The notes beneath the pieces are model-generated. The model worked only from the letters and a program-made list of their open reading frames with translations, did no database searches and was not told the DNA's origin. 64,000 nt of DNA from Natronorubrum thiooxidans. Lineage in GTDB: Archaea; Halobacteriota; Halobacteria; Halobacteriales; Natrialbaceae. The stretch covers positions 62,001-126,000 of the forward strand of contig NZ_FTNR01000008.1 of assembly GCF_900156475.1 (NCBI RefSeq). The letters run 5' to 3'. Position 1 is the stretch's first letter, and each line of letters begins with the position of its first letter. This document shows positions 1-9,130 of the stretch, in pieces. Made by a program: the position numbers and the translations under genes.

Positions 1-490
1 GGTTTTTCGCCAGCCCTCGTAGCTTGGGTCCAAGCGCCGCATCAGCACCGTTGAGCGTCGACAGAATCAGCACGGACATCGGTAGCTGGGCCAGCGTCAC
101 GACCCCGAGGATCACGCTCGCGATCGCCGCCACCGCCGGCTCGAACGTCGCGGCGATGAGCGGCACGCCGAGATAGCCGATGTTCGAGTGATACGACTGG
201 ATCACAGCCACGCTCTGGCGGCCGCTCGAGTCTCGATTGCGGTGGACGAGCCACGCGAGTCCCGCCGTCGTGAACAGGACGAACACCAGTCCCACGAACA
301 GCGCCAGCGAAAGGAGTTGGCCGATCGCCTGCTCGTATGTCGAGACGAAGATCAGTGCCGGCAGCGCGACGTAGTAGGCAACGGCGTTCAGCCGTGCCGT
401 CCGGTCGGTGTCGAGCACACCGGAGGCTCGCAGTCCGGTCCCAAGCAGCAAGACGACGAGCAACCCCACCAGCCGGCCGACGACCTCCAT
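1..490 (-). CDS. AEC (auxin efflux carrier) family transporter, C-terminus cut by window edge
   Basis: An open frame runs from the ATG at 490 leftwards off the window, giving about 163 residues of an integral membrane protein. The N-terminus (MEVVGRLVGLLVVLLLGTGLR) is a hydrophobic helix. It is followed by further helices and a loop reading SYHSNIGYLGVPLI, which matches the half-site typical of AEC permeases (N-x-G-x-x-G-x-P). AEC proteins are secondary transporters of about 300 residues with ten helices, exporting organic anions or related solutes; the substrate here cannot be told. Only the first half is visible. No partner gene is adjacent. The family assignment is from motif and hydrophobicity, so moderately sure. 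Confidence 0.75.
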   Translation of the reverse strand, partial: MEVVGRLVGLLVVLLLGTGLRASGVLDTDRTARLNAVAYYVALPALIFVSTYEQAIGQLLSLALFVGLVFVLFTTAGLAWLVHRNRDSSGRQSVAVIQSYHSNIGYLGVPLIAATFEPAVAAIASVILGVVTLAQLPMSVLILSTLNGADAALGPKLRGLAKN

Positions 491-650
491 ACTGGCCTCG
501 AGTCGACTCGCACGTTTCTACCGTTCGGTTAGTTCTGATGATGGGGTTGTCTGCCAGGACTCGAGTCAGTGAGGGAGGTGTGCAAAAAGCGGTGCTCACG
601 GCTGTCTCTCAGCTAACGCCACGCATCGCTCGTCGGTATTGCGTCGTCAG

Positions 651-679
651 AAATGGGTTGGGCAGCTTTGAACCACGCC
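651..679 (-). repeat. Degraded copy of the tRNA-Val 3' end
   Basis: The bases at 654-676 (tgggttgggcagctttgaacc) match, with one gap and a few changes, the tRNA-Val T-arm and acceptor 3' half at 776-797. The copy lies about 122 bp beyond the 3' end of the gene in the same orientation. It lacks the anticodon and D arms, so it is not a working tRNA. It resembles a leftover attachment site or partial duplication. Confidence 0.55.
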
Positions 680-774
680 CGAGAACCTGCGCCTGTGGCG
701 CAGAACTTCGGTCTAGTTCAACCTGCTCAACGTAACGAGTTTGCGCCTCACGGATTTGTTCGGCGCAAAAATAG

Positions 775-849
775 TGGGTTGGGGCAGATTTGAACTGCCG
801 ACTTCCTCCGTGTGAAGGAGGTATCATAACCGGACTAGATCACCAACCC
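775..849 (-). tRNA. tRNA-Val (anticodon CAC)
   Basis: Read on the minus strand, the acceptor stem GGGTTGG pairs with CCAACCC. The anticodon stem CCTCC/GGAGG encloses the loop TTCACAC, giving anticodon CAC (valine, codon GTG). The T stem GGCAG/CTGCC encloses TTCAAAT. There is no encoded CCA and no intron. The discriminator is A. A degraded copy of its 3' half lies downstream at 651-679. All four helices form, so the call is firm. Confidence 0.95.
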
Positions 850-919
850 GCACGAAACGATTCCCGGGCGTTCGACTTAAGACTTCCTTTCATCGGTCGT
901 CGGCAGTCCTGACCGACCG

Positions 920-1159
920 TCACCGAACGCGACGCTCGAGTGTGCTTCCAACGTGCCGAACGCGTCGCTCGGCGGTCTGCTCGAGGCGCTCGAACTCCGT
1001 TCGCACCCGCTCGAGGCGAGCCGGCTCGGGGGCTGGCTCCCGGCCCAGCCGAACTCGAAGCGCGGTCAGGTGGGGCGCGAGGGATTCACGGACACCGAGT
1101 GTTGCGTGTTTGCCGGCTCGCGTGGCGTAGTAGAGGCTGTCATGGAAGTGTTTGTTCAT
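920..1159 (-). CDS. Small haloarchaeal protein of unknown function (DUF7553-like)
   Basis: This encodes 79 residues. The N-terminus MNKHFHDSLYYATRAGKHA is a pattern I associate with a small haloarchaea-specific family (probably DUF7553). The rest is predicted helical with heptad-like spacing of Leu and charged residues (ARLERVRTEFERLEQ), suggesting a short coiled coil. It has no signal peptide, no cysteine and no catalytic motif. A TATA-like atatag at 1191-1196 sits about 34 bp before the ATG. It is a single-gene unit. The function is unknown; family naming is from memory. Confidence 0.7.
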   Translation of the reverse strand: MNKHFHDSLYYATRAGKHATLGVRESLAPHLTALRVRLGREPAPEPARLERVRTEFERLEQTAERRVRHVGSTLERRVR

Positions 1160-1447
1160 AACTCTCAGACAGTCTGGAGGCGATCAGCGAATATAGCCCT
1201 TTCGCAGACGACAGAACACGATTCGAGACGGCTTTGACACGTAGACCGGTTGCTGGACCGTCATCGGTCGACCTCGAGGACCGCACACAAAAGACGTGGA
1301 TACTCGAGCGGCCGGCCCGGTCCCGGCACCGACACATCGGGTGTCGGCCGACGCCCACACTGCAATCAGACGGTTTGCCGCCCCGACCGACCGGGACACC
1401 AGCAGGGCGGTCGCAGGTGTCCCGGGACTGACGGACAGCGGCTGGGC

Positions 1448-1981
1448 TCAGTACTGTGGCTGTTCTTCGCGTTCGCCGTCGCGTTTGTTCACGACGCGAG
1501 CGAGGGTAAACAGGCCGTCCGAGAGCCGATTCAGGTACTGGACGGCTTGTTCGTTGATCGGCTCTTCGTTGGCCAACGACACCGCCCGCCGTTCGGCGCG
1601 TCGACAGACCGTCCGTGCGTGGTGGAGCCGCGAGCCGTGTTCGCTGCCCGTCGGCAGGATAAACGAGGTCAGTGGCTCGAGTTCTTCGTCGTACTCGTCG
1701 ATCCATTCCTCGATGGTGTCGACGTGGTCGGCACGGACAACGGGATCATCATCGTCGGGGTCGGGGTTGGCGAAATCCGCCAGGACGACGTGGAGTTGGT
1801 TCTGAATCGTCCGTAGGCGCTCGTTGATATCGTCGTGGTCGGTCGGTCGAACCGTGCCGATGAGGGCGTTGAGTTCGTCGACAGTGCCGTAGGCTTCGAT
1901 GCGGGCGCTCGATTTCGAGACCCGGGTCATATCTCGGAGATCGGTTTTCCCCTCGTCGCCGCGACCTGTGTAGATCGACAT
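1448..1981 (-). CDS. pduO: Cob(I)yrinic acid a,c-diamide adenosyltransferase, PduO type
   Basis: A 177-residue protein with the PduO-type ATP:corrinoid adenosyltransferase layout. The N-terminal ATP-binding segment is MSIYTGRGDEGKTDL, the central motif is RIEAYGTVDELNALIG, and the C-terminal part has HHARTVCRRAERR and QYLNRLSDGLF. The enzyme transfers the adenosyl group of ATP to Co(I) corrinoids, forming the Co-C bond of coenzyme B12, in the cytoplasm. The ATG at 1981 was chosen because the family begins directly with the TGRGDEGKT segment; a longer frame upstream has unrelated sequence. The rest of the nucleotide-loop pathway is at 51.9-57.8 kb, so the two loci act in one pathway although unlinked. 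Confidence 0.93.
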   Translation of the reverse strand: MSIYTGRGDEGKTDLRDMTRVSKSSARIEAYGTVDELNALIGTVRPTDHDDINERLRTIQNQLHVVLADFANPDPDDDDPVVRADHVDTIEEWIDEYDEELEPLTSFILPTGSEHGSRLHHARTVCRRAERRAVSLANEEPINEQAVQYLNRLSDGLFTLARVVNKRDGEREEQPQY

Positions 1982-2128
1982 ACTCGAGTCGACGGACGGT
2001 GAGTACTTAACTTCTGTCAGGCCAGTTGTGTGACGAGCCGCTTGCGTACCGGCTGTCGCCTCGTCGCTGGGCTGACAACGGATGCCGCAATCAGTATCTT
2101 CAACAGCCCCCATACCCAATTTCCGCGC

Positions 2129-2302
2129 ATGGCTATGGAACTCGAGCACTACTGTCCCGACTGCGAAACCGAGCGGACGTTCTACCGCGCCGCGAGCACG
2201 ACGCTGCACCTCGGCGAGAAGGTTAAATGGCACTGCCCCGAGTGCGATTACGGCTTCGTTCGAATCAGCGACAACGGGACGGCCGTCGACTCGAGCGCAT
2301 AA
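2129..2302 (+). CDS. Small zinc-ribbon protein, haloarchaeal
   Basis: A 57-residue protein with two CxxC knuckles: HYCPDCETE near residue 9 and WHCPECDYG near residue 35, spaced as in a one-zinc ribbon. It is acidic and has no membrane segment. The start is ATG 2129 (MAMELEHYCPDC) or the second ATG at 2135; both keep the knuckles. A run of six T at 2307-2312 just after the stop probably terminates it. The role is unknown; such ribbons bind nucleic acid or act as accessory subunits. It is divergent from the adenosyltransferase gene. Confidence 0.8.
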   Translation: MAMELEHYCPDCETERTFYRAASTTLHLGEKVKWHCPECDYGFVRISDNGTAVDSSA

Positions 2303-2306
2303 GCTC

Positions 2307-2312
2307 TTTTTT
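2307..2312 (+). terminator. Poly-T terminator after the zinc-ribbon gene
   Basis: Six consecutive T residues start five bases after the stop codon at 2302. Oligo-T tracts in the non-template strand are the usual archaeal termination signal. No hairpin is needed or seen. Confidence 0.5.
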
Positions 2313-2386
2313 CGGTTCGCTTCTCCAGCCCACACAGAATCGGTCGTGCCAGCGACAGCCCGGTCGTTGGAGGGAGTTTGCACTCG

Positions 2387-2827
2387 TTATTGATCCGTTG
2401 GGCCCCGTTCGTAGGCCGGTGAGACCGCCCGAATCGTGTTCGCGACGTGTTGGAGTTCCATGCCCAGCAAAACGACGACGTCGGACAGCGAGACGATCCC
2501 GACGAGGTCGCCGTCGTCGACCACGGGGAGTCGACGAACCCCGTTCGTGGACATGAGATCGACGAGATCGTAGACGCCCGCGTCGGCGGGCACCGTCAGC
2601 AGGTCGTCGGAGACGATCTCGGCGACCGGCGTCTCTCTCGTGACACTGTTCTCGGCGAGGACCTCGAACGCGAGGTCTCGGTCAGAGACGAGGCCGAGCG
2701 GTTCGTCCGCCGAGGCAACAATCACGCTGCCGACTCGTTTCGTTCGCATCGTCTGGACCACGTCGGAGAGCGTTGCGTCTGGCTTGACGGTAACCACAGT
2801 CCCACGAGCGATATCGATGACAGCCAT
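2387..2827 (-). CDS. CBS-domain pair protein
   Basis: A 146-residue protein made almost entirely of a tandem CBS pair (Bateman module). CBS1 has VGSVIVASADEPLGLVSDRD near residues 32-51, and CBS2 has GVRRLPVVDDGDLVGIVSLSD near residues 96-116. Such stand-alone modules bind adenosine nucleotides and regulate a partner by binding; no effector domain is fused here. It is soluble and acidic. It ends about 85 bp from the zinc-ribbon gene, in convergent orientation. The partner cannot be named from context. Confidence 0.88.
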   Translation of the reverse strand: MAVIDIARGTVVTVKPDATLSDVVQTMRTKRVGSVIVASADEPLGLVSDRDLAFEVLAENSVTRETPVAEIVSDDLLTVPADAGVYDLVDLMSTNGVRRLPVVDDGDLVGIVSLSDVVVLLGMELQHVANTIRAVSPAYERGPTDQ

Positions 2828-2967
2828 ACACGCACGTCATCGCTGCGCGATACAAGTGTTCCCCTGATTCGACGATCCCAGTCACACGCTCGTCGCTCGA
2901 CCCAGTCCCGCCTTGCCGATCTGCCACGGAGAACCCATAAACACGTACAGCCGGTAGTAGAACACGT

Positions 2968-4686
2968 ATGCAAGGGCGTAGACTGGCAACGACGGACGAA
3001 CTTATCGCGATCGTCAGTCCCGACAGCGAGGGGCCCCTCGAGACGCTCACTGAGTGGGCCGACGAGCGCGGTCTGGGGCTTTCGACCGTCGACGTCGGCG
3101 ACGATATTGGTGGCGTCTACGACGAGAGTCGGGCCACGCTCGGGGTGACACTCGGCGGTGATGGAACCTTCCTCGAGGGAGTCAAGACGTTCGCACCGCG
3201 AGAGATTCCACAGTTGGGCGTCAACACGGGCACGCTCGCCTTTCTCGCCCGCGTCGAGCCCGAAGATCTCGAGGACGCCCTCGAGGAGGTGCTTCACGGG
3301 CGGGCCGCAGTCGACAGCCGCCAGCAGGTCCACGTCACCGCGCCCGGCGTGGACGCCACCGGGATCAACGACGTCATGGTCCAGCAGGTGCCCCCGGAGA
3401 ACCCCATCGACCGGAAGGTGGCGCGACTCGACGTTTACGCGGACGACGAGTACATCGGCGAGTTCGAGGGGACGGGGCTTGCCGTCTCGACGCCGACCGG
3501 CTCGACGGGCATTTCGCTGTCGGCCAACGGCCCGGTCCATTACCCCGTAAACAACCACACGCTCCAGATCGTCCCCCTGCATACGCACAACCTCGGCGTC
3601 AGACCGATCGTCGTCTCCCCTGAGACGGAGTTGCGGATCATCACGAGAGGACAGGCAAGCTTGCTGGTCGACGGCGGCCGCGCCCACACGATTCTGAGCG
3701 AGGACGACGAGATCACGGTCACGGGGGCCGACAAACGTGCCCACGTCGTCCGAACCAGCTACGACGACCATTTCTTTACGGCGATCACGAAGAAACTCGG
3801 CTGGAGCCTTCGAGACGCAACGGTCCCACCCGAGAAGCGACTCGAGAGCCCTTCTCCCCCGGGGACGGCCACGACGGACTGCGAGGGGACGGATACCGTC
3901 CAACGCGCGCTCACGGTCGCGACGGAAGCCGCCAAAGCCGCCGGCGAACCGCTGCGAGAACTCCACGGACAGGTCGAATCGATCGCCGTTAAAAGCAATA
4001 AATCCGATATCGTTACCGAGGCCGACCATCAGGCCGACCGGATCATCACGACTGCCGTCGGCAACGAATTTCCCGACCATGCGATCTTCTCCGAAGAGAG
4101 CACCCGCCAGACCGGCGAGAACGCGGACTATCTCTGGGTGATCGATCCGCTCGACGGAACCGGAAACTTCGCACACGGCAACCCCAACTACTCGATTTCG
4201 GTTGCCCTGATCGAGGACGGCGAGCCAGTGATGGGCGTCGTCTACGTCCCCGAAACCGACGAGCTGTTCACCGCGATTGCGGGTGAGGGCGCCTGGCGTG
4301 ACGGCGACCCGATTCGGACAACCGATCGGGATCGACTCGACGAGAGTATGCTCATCTCTGGATACGATCCTGACGGAAGCTTTCTCTCGCATTTCTACCA
4401 GGAGTCACGCGGCGTCCGACGGCTCGGCTCGGCGGCGCTGAATCTCTGTTATCTCGCCAGCGGCAGCGCCGATGCGATCTGGGAACACGACACCTACTCC
4501 TGGGATATCGCCGCTGGCCTCGTGATCGCCCGCGCCGCCGGGGCGACGATTACGGACGAATCGGGTGCCCCGTTCGAGTTCGTCTTAGACACCGACGAAC
4601 GGCGGGCGCTACTCGGCTCGAACGGCTCGCTCCATCCCGCGTTGCTCGAGCACGTCGCGGACGGGCTCACGACGCCAGCCGAGTAG
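2968..4686 (+). CDS. nadK: NAD kinase fused to inositol-monophosphatase/FBPase-family phosphatase
   Basis: A 572-residue two-domain protein. Residues 1 to about 285 are an NAD kinase: GGDGTFL at 63-69 carries the catalytic Asp, NTGTLAF follows, ND at 134-135 replaces the usual NE/ND pair, and STPTGSTG at 174-181 lines the NAD site. Residues about 305-572 are a lithium-sensitive phosphatase-fold domain with FSEES (374-378), DPLDGT (393-398) and WDIAAG (512-517), which bind the catalytic metals. The pair suggests making and removing the 2'-phosphate of NADP in one polypeptide, as known for the methanogen NAD kinase/NADP phosphatase. There the phosphatase domain comes first; here it is second. 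The phosphatase substrate could instead be inositol phosphate or fructose bisphosphate. Start ATG 2968 gives a typical N-terminus. Confidence 0.9.
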   Translation: MQGRRLATTDELIAIVSPDSEGPLETLTEWADERGLGLSTVDVGDDIGGVYDESRATLGVTLGGDGTFLEGVKTFAPREIPQLGVNTGTLAFLARVEPEDLEDALEEVLHGRAAVDSRQQVHVTAPGVDATGINDVMVQQVPPENPIDRKVARLDVYADDEYIGEFEGTGLAVSTPTGSTGISLSANGPVHYPVNNHTLQIVPLHTHNLGVRPIVVSPETELRIITRGQASLLVDGGRAHTILSEDDEITVTGADKRAHVVRTSYDDHFFTAITKKLGWSLRDATVPPEKRLESPSPPGTATTDCEGTDTVQRALTVATEAAKAAGEPLRELHGQVESIAVKSNKSDIVTEADHQADRIITTAVGNEFPDHAIFSEESTRQTGENADYLWVIDPLDGTGNFAHGNPNYSISVALIEDGEPVMGVVYVPETDELFTAIAGEGAWRDGDPIRTTDRDRLDESMLISGYDPDGSFLSHFYQESRGVRRLGSAALNLCYLASGSADAIWEHDTYSWDIAAGLVIARAAGATITDESGAPFEFVLDTDERRALLGSNGSLHPALLEHVADGLTTPAE

Positions 4687-4730
4687 CGGCTGCAAAACGA
4701 ATCGGTTCGGCATCGAAGCCGGCGACGCGA

Positions 4731-6212
4731 TCAGTCGTCCTCGAGGGCGTGCCAGGACAGCCGCGGCGAGCGGGCGGCGCTGGTCTGGTCGATCCGGCGG
4801 GCCGTCGTTCGGTCGGGGGCCGCCTCGAGGGTTGCGTCGTCCTCGTCGGCGACGGCGTTGAACGCGGCGGCGAGGCGATCTAGCGTGGCCTTGCTCTCGA
4901 CTTCCGTCGGCTCGGTCATCAGCGCCTCGGGGACGATTTCGGGCCACTTGGTTGTCGGCGGGTGGACGCCGAAATCGAGCATGCGTTTGGCGACGTCCGC
5001 GGCGTCTTGCTCGCCGGCGCTGGCAACGAACTCGTGGTGGAACGGCTCGTAGGGGACGTCGTACTCGATCTGACTCGCAAGATAGTTCGCGTTCAGGACG
5101 GCTTTCGCGCTGGCGTCGGCCAGTCCTGCGTCACCGAGTCGCGCGATGTAGGCGAAGGTCTTGACGAGGACGAGCCAGTTGCCCTGGAAGCCATGCACCT
5201 TGCCGATGGTGTGGTCGGGGTCGAACAGTTCGTAGGCCGGCTCACTCGCGCCACCCTCGGCCTCACGGACGCGGGGTGATGGTAAGAACGGCGCAAGTTC
5301 GGAGACGACGCCGACCGGCCCGGCACCCGGGCCGCCGCCGCCGTGGGGCGTCGCGAACGTCTTGTGGACGTTGTAGTGCATCACGTCGAAGCCCATATCG
5401 CCCGGGCGAGCGCGGCCGAGCAGGGCGTTCAGATTCGCCCCGTCGTAGTAGAGCAACCCGCCGACGTCGTGGACCATCTCGGCGATCTCAGAAATGTCGC
5501 GCTCGAACAGCCCGAGCGTGTTCGGATTCGTGAGCATCAACGCGGCCGTGTTCTCTGAGAGGGCAGCCTCGAGCGCCTCGAGATCAACGCGGCCCTCATC
5601 GTCGCTGGGCAGGGAGACGACGTCGTAGCCACCCAGCGCGGCGGTCGCGAAGTTCGTCCCGTGGGCGCTCTCGGGGACGATGACTTCGTCGCGGTGGCTC
5701 TCGCCGTTATGTTCGTGGTAGGCCGCGGCGACGCGGATGCCGACGAACTCGCCGGCCGCGCCGGCTGGTGGCTGGAGCGTGACGGCGTCCATCCCACCGA
5801 TCCGGCCGAGGTAGTCCTGCAGGCGGTACAACAACTCGAGGGTCCCCTGCGTCGAGCGTTCCGAGCGATCCGGGTGGACGGCCGCACTCGGGAGCGCCGC
5901 CACGTCCTCGGTGAACTTGGGGTTGTACTTCATCGTACAGGATCCAAGCGGGTAGGGGCCGCTGTCGATCCCGTAGATCATCTGCGAGAGGCGCGTGTAG
6001 TGGCGGGCCAGTTCGGGTTCGGAGAGGTCGGGTAACTCGAGGCTGTCGCGGGTGAGGTCGTCGGGTAGCGGCGAGTCGTCGTCGCCGATCTCGACGCGTG
6101 TCAGATCCTTCTCGGCGAGCAACGGCTCGTACTGGCCGTTCTCGACGTAGCGGGCCTGATCGTATCGAACTTGCCCGGCGTCCGCGGACTCGTCGAGTCC
6201 GTCGTCCGTCAT
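4731..6212 (-). CDS. gcvPB: Glycine dehydrogenase (aminomethyl-transferring) subunit 2
   Basis: A 493-residue PLP enzyme subunit, the C-terminal half of the glycine-cleavage P protein. It decarboxylates glycine and loads the aminomethyl group on lipoyl-GcvH. Visible signatures are [16 protein letters not shown] near residues 83-98, [17 protein letters not shown], and [14 protein letters not shown], where Lys284 is the PLP-binding lysine. The start ATG overlaps the gcvPA stop as ATGA (6209-6212), so the two subunits are translationally coupled. Neither gcvT nor gcvH is within the window; the partners must lie elsewhere. The C-terminal tail is acidic and normal for the family. Confidence 0.95.
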   Translation of the reverse strand: MTDDGLDESADAGQVRYDQARYVENGQYEPLLAEKDLTRVEIGDDDSPLPDDLTRDSLELPDLSEPELARHYTRLSQMIYGIDSGPYPLGSCTMKYNPKFTEDVAALPSAAVHPDRSERSTQGTLELLYRLQDYLGRIGGMDAVTLQPPAGAAGEFVGIRVAAAYHEHNGESHRDEVIVPESAHGTNFATAALGGYDVVSLPSDDEGRVDLEALEAALSENTAALMLTNPNTLGLFERDISEIAEMVHDVGGLLYYDGANLNALLGRARPGDMGFDVMHYNVHKTFATPHGGGGPGAGPVGVVSELAPFLPSPRVREAEGGASEPAYELFDPDHTIGKVHGFQGNWLVLVKTFAYIARLGDAGLADASAKAVLNANYLASQIEYDVPYEPFHHEFVASAGEQDAADVAKRMLDFGVHPPTTKWPEIVPEALMTEPTEVESKATLDRLAAAFNAVADEDDATLEAAPDRTTARRIDQTSAARSPRLSWHALEDD

Positions 6213-7546
6213 CGTGCCACCTCCCTGAACGCGGCGACGAACTGATCGATCTTCGCGTCCGAGACGCCGGCGACACAGACCTGTAGCTGGTGGTCGCCGA
6301 CGACGTGAACCGCGAAGCCGCGTTTCTCGAGGTCGCTGGCAATCGCGGCTGCGGGCTGGTCGACGTAGACGACGAACTCGCGAACGTGTCGGCCGTCGTC
6401 GACCGGCGCGGTGACGCCGACGAGGTCGTCGAGGCGCTGTGCGAGATCTTCGGCCCGGACGACGCCGCGTTTCGCGAGGTCGACCATGCCGTGTGGGCCA
6501 AGCGAAGCCGCATGAATCGCAGTTCGAAGCGCGACCCACGCCTGGTTCGTACAGATGTTACTCGTCGCTCGCTCCCGACGGATATGCTGTTCGCGGGTCT
6601 GGAGGGTGAGCGTGTACACCCGTCGGTCGGTCGCGTCCTCGCTTGCCCCGACCAGTCGGCCGGGAACCTGTCGAAGGTAGTCCTCGCGTGTCGCAAACAG
6701 GCCAAGTCCCATCCCGTAGCTGGTCGGCAAGCCGAGCACGCTCGCGTCGCCGACGACAACATCGGCACCGACGTCGGCGGGTCGCTGCAGTAAGGAGAGG
6801 GCGACCGGATCAGAGCCAAGCACGTACAGCGCTTCGTGTTCCGTTGCGAGGTCGCCGATCGTCTCGAGGCCCTCCTCGATCGTCCCGCGAACCGTCGGAT
6901 TCTCCACGTAGAGCATGACGACGTCGTCATCGGCCGTCTCCTCGAGGCCCTCGAGGTCGACGGTACCGGCGTCGGTGGGGTATTCTTCGACGACGAGATC
7001 CGTGCCGGCGACGTAGTTCTCGAGCGTCGAGCGCCGCCCCTCGAGTAGCAGGTCAGGAACGAGCACGCGATGGCCGCTCGTCTCCCGAACGCGCTCGGCG
7101 AGCGTGGCTGCTTCCCCGAGCGCCGTCGCCGCGTCGTACATCGAGCAGTTGGCGATCTCGAGGCCGGTCAGTTCGACCAGCAGCGACTGGTACTCGAACA
7201 GCACCTGGAGAAAGCCCTGCGAGACTTCCGGCTGGTACTGCGTGTAGGAGGTCAGAAACTCCGAGCGATCCGCGAGGTGGTCGACCAGTGATGGAATGTA
7301 GTAGCCGTAGTGACCCCGACCCAACAGCTCCGTTAGCGTGTCGTTGCGCCCCAGGATCGAGCGTACCAGTCGTCTTGTCTCCCGTTCTGATCGGGAATCG
7401 ATACCGAACGCATCGTCGAACTCGACGGCCGCTGGAATGTCGAACAGGTCATCGACTGTCTCCGTGCCGACGGCCTCGAGCATCCGCGAGCGTTCCTCGT
7501 TAGTGTGAGGAGCATATGGGCTCCCTGTGGCGTCTGATCCGTGCAT
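6209..7546 (-). CDS. gcvPA: Glycine dehydrogenase (aminomethyl-transferring) subunit 1
   Basis: A 445-residue subunit forming the alpha2beta2 P protein with gcvPB. It begins [19 protein letters not shown], the usual N-terminus of archaeal GcvPA. It contains [35 protein letters not shown] and the [14 protein letters not shown] segment, all characteristic. The longer frame to 7642 was not used because its extra residues lack family similarity. It is first in a two-gene operon, overlapping gcvPB by four bases. About 150 bp separate it from the convergently placed permease gene. Confidence is high from several conserved blocks. Confidence 0.95.
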   Translation of the reverse strand: MHGSDATGSPYAPHTNEERSRMLEAVGTETVDDLFDIPAAVEFDDAFGIDSRSERETRRLVRSILGRNDTLTELLGRGHYGYYIPSLVDHLADRSEFLTSYTQYQPEVSQGFLQVLFEYQSLLVELTGLEIANCSMYDAATALGEAATLAERVRETSGHRVLVPDLLLEGRRSTLENYVAGTDLVVEEYPTDAGTVDLEGLEETADDDVVMLYVENPTVRGTIEEGLETIGDLATEHEALYVLGSDPVALSLLQRPADVGADVVVGDASVLGLPTSYGMGLGLFATREDYLRQVPGRLVGASEDATDRRVYTLTLQTREQHIRRERATSNICTNQAWVALRTAIHAASLGPHGMVDLAKRGVVRAEDLAQRLDDLVGVTAPVDDGRHVREFVVYVDQPAAAIASDLEKRGFAVHVVGDHQLQVCVAGVSDAKIDQFVAAFREVAR

Positions 7547-7700
7547 AGCTAGTACTGGCCCCGGTCGACCGAAACAGACGGATCCCGGCTGTGTCGCCTG
7601 CTCGAGTCGATCCGAGGCATGATACGTGTGCATAGCGGTCACGGGGTAATGAACGCACCCCTTCGGCTGTTATCGTATCGGCTCGACGACTGTCACCGGG

Positions 7701-8969
7701 TTAGGGAGGCGGATCGGTGTCGGAATCGGCTGCAGTCTCGGTGTCCGGCTCCGTTTGCGGCCCGGTCGCCGTTTCTTCCGTTTCGCCCGCCGCGGGCGAT
7801 TCGGCGGCTGTCTCTCGATCGTCATCGGTTCCGTCGCGCTCCTCGCCTGTGTCCGAGATCCCCGTTTCGGACTCGGTGTCGACGGCAGCGTCCCCAGTCA
7901 CGTCCTCACCGGCCGCTTCGGTCTCCCATTGTAGCTCTCGTGACCGCTCTCGAGCGAACACGTCGAGTGTGACCTTCGCGCCGCCGAGGACGACGGGACC
8001 GATGAACAGCCCGACTGCACCGAAGACGACGAGGCCGCCGAAGATCCCGACGACAATGATCGCGGAGTTGAACGCACTCGTTCGGCCGATCAGTGCGGGT
8101 CGCAGGTAGGTGTCCGAGGCGCTGATCAGCGAGCCGTAGACGACGAGCGCCGCTGCGGGGATGACCTCGCCGACGGCGAGCAGATAGATGACGACCGGCA
8201 GCCAGATGCCGAACGCGCCGATCAGCGGGAGAAGTGTGAAGACGAACGTCCCAACGGTGAGCAAGATGACGGCTGGGACGTTGAGGACGGCCAGCCCGAC
8301 ACCGAGCAACATCGCCTGAATGGCTGCGACACCGACGTTCCCGACGACAGAGGCCCACATGAGCTGATCCAGTTCCGCGAGGAGTTCCTGCTGAATCTCG
8401 TCGTCGATCGGGATGACAGATTGACTCCACGCGACGAGTCGCTCGCCGTCTCGCAACAGCGCAAAGAGCACGAACAGCGTCACCGTTATGCCGATGAGAA
8501 TTCCTGGGAGGCCGCTGACGAACTCGATCCCACTCGTTGCAAGCCCCTGTAACCCGGTCGCGATCGGCTCCTGATAGGCACCGTACATTTCTGCCAGGTC
8601 GACGGCGACACCCGCATCCTCGAGTCGCTGTTCGATGTCGGTGGCGTTCAACGTCCCGTCCTGGATCGCGCTGACGAGTTCGAGGGCCTGTCTGAGTGCG
8701 ATCGCGAGCACGTACGCGACCGGCAACAGGATCGTGAGAATGGCGACGACGACAAGTGCGAGCGCTGCAAGCATCGGACTGATGACCCGCTCGAGACGTC
8801 GCTGTGCCGGTGCCAGAACGTACGCGAGGACGACGCCGAGGAGGACATACTGTAGATACGGCAAAATAATGAACGCGGCAAGCGCGACGCTGACCACTGC
8901 GAGGGCTGTCAGCGCCCGTCCTTCGGCGAACCACCCCGGCGGATCGGCCCGGTCGGACATATCCGACAC
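7701..8969 (-). CDS. AI-2E family (PerM/UPF0118) transporter
   Basis: A 422-residue membrane protein. Two N-terminal helices (ALTALAVVSVALAAF and YVLLGVVLAYVLAP) precede a long cytoplasmic-like region. The signature core follows with ALLRDGERLV, MWASVVGNVGVAAIQA, and a run of helices ending GGLVVFGAVGLFIGPVVLG, the conserved glycine-rich end of this family. The last 80 residues are a Glu/Asp/Thr-rich disordered tail. Family members include Na+/H+ antiporters and putative exporters; the substrate here is unknown. It stands alone as a transcription unit. Confidence 0.88.
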   Translation of the reverse strand: MSDMSDRADPPGWFAEGRALTALAVVSVALAAFIILPYLQYVLLGVVLAYVLAPAQRRLERVISPMLAALALVVVAILTILLPVAYVLAIALRQALELVSAIQDGTLNATDIEQRLEDAGVAVDLAEMYGAYQEPIATGLQGLATSGIEFVSGLPGILIGITVTLFVLFALLRDGERLVAWSQSVIPIDDEIQQELLAELDQLMWASVVGNVGVAAIQAMLLGVGLAVLNVPAVILLTVGTFVFTLLPLIGAFGIWLPVVIYLLAVGEVIPAAALVVYGSLISASDTYLRPALIGRTSAFNSAIIVVGIFGGLVVFGAVGLFIGPVVLGGAKVTLDVFARERSRELQWETEAAGEDVTGDAAVDTESETGISDTGEERDGTDDDRETAAESPAAGETEETATGPQTEPDTETAADSDTDPPP

Positions 8970-9130
8970 TATGGCTGTGCTAACGCATTAGTCCACTGAC
9001 CGGTTGCAGTTCGCGTTCCTCCTGTCATCGTTTTCCGACGACGAACGCAGGTATCGCCGGCCGCTCGTCAGAGCCGGCACACCCGTGACCATCGTGTGAC
9101 TGTGCTGGAACACGAGGACGGCAGACCGTC

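Noticed and set aside
1140-1706. 188-codon minus-strand frame over the adenosyltransferase 3' region
   Set aside because: It overlaps a well-supported gene in another frame and is Arg-rich with no motif.
2722-4392. Long minus-strand open frame opposite the NAD kinase fusion
   Set aside because: High-GC shadow frame. The opposite strand carries clear kinase and phosphatase motifs; this frame has none.
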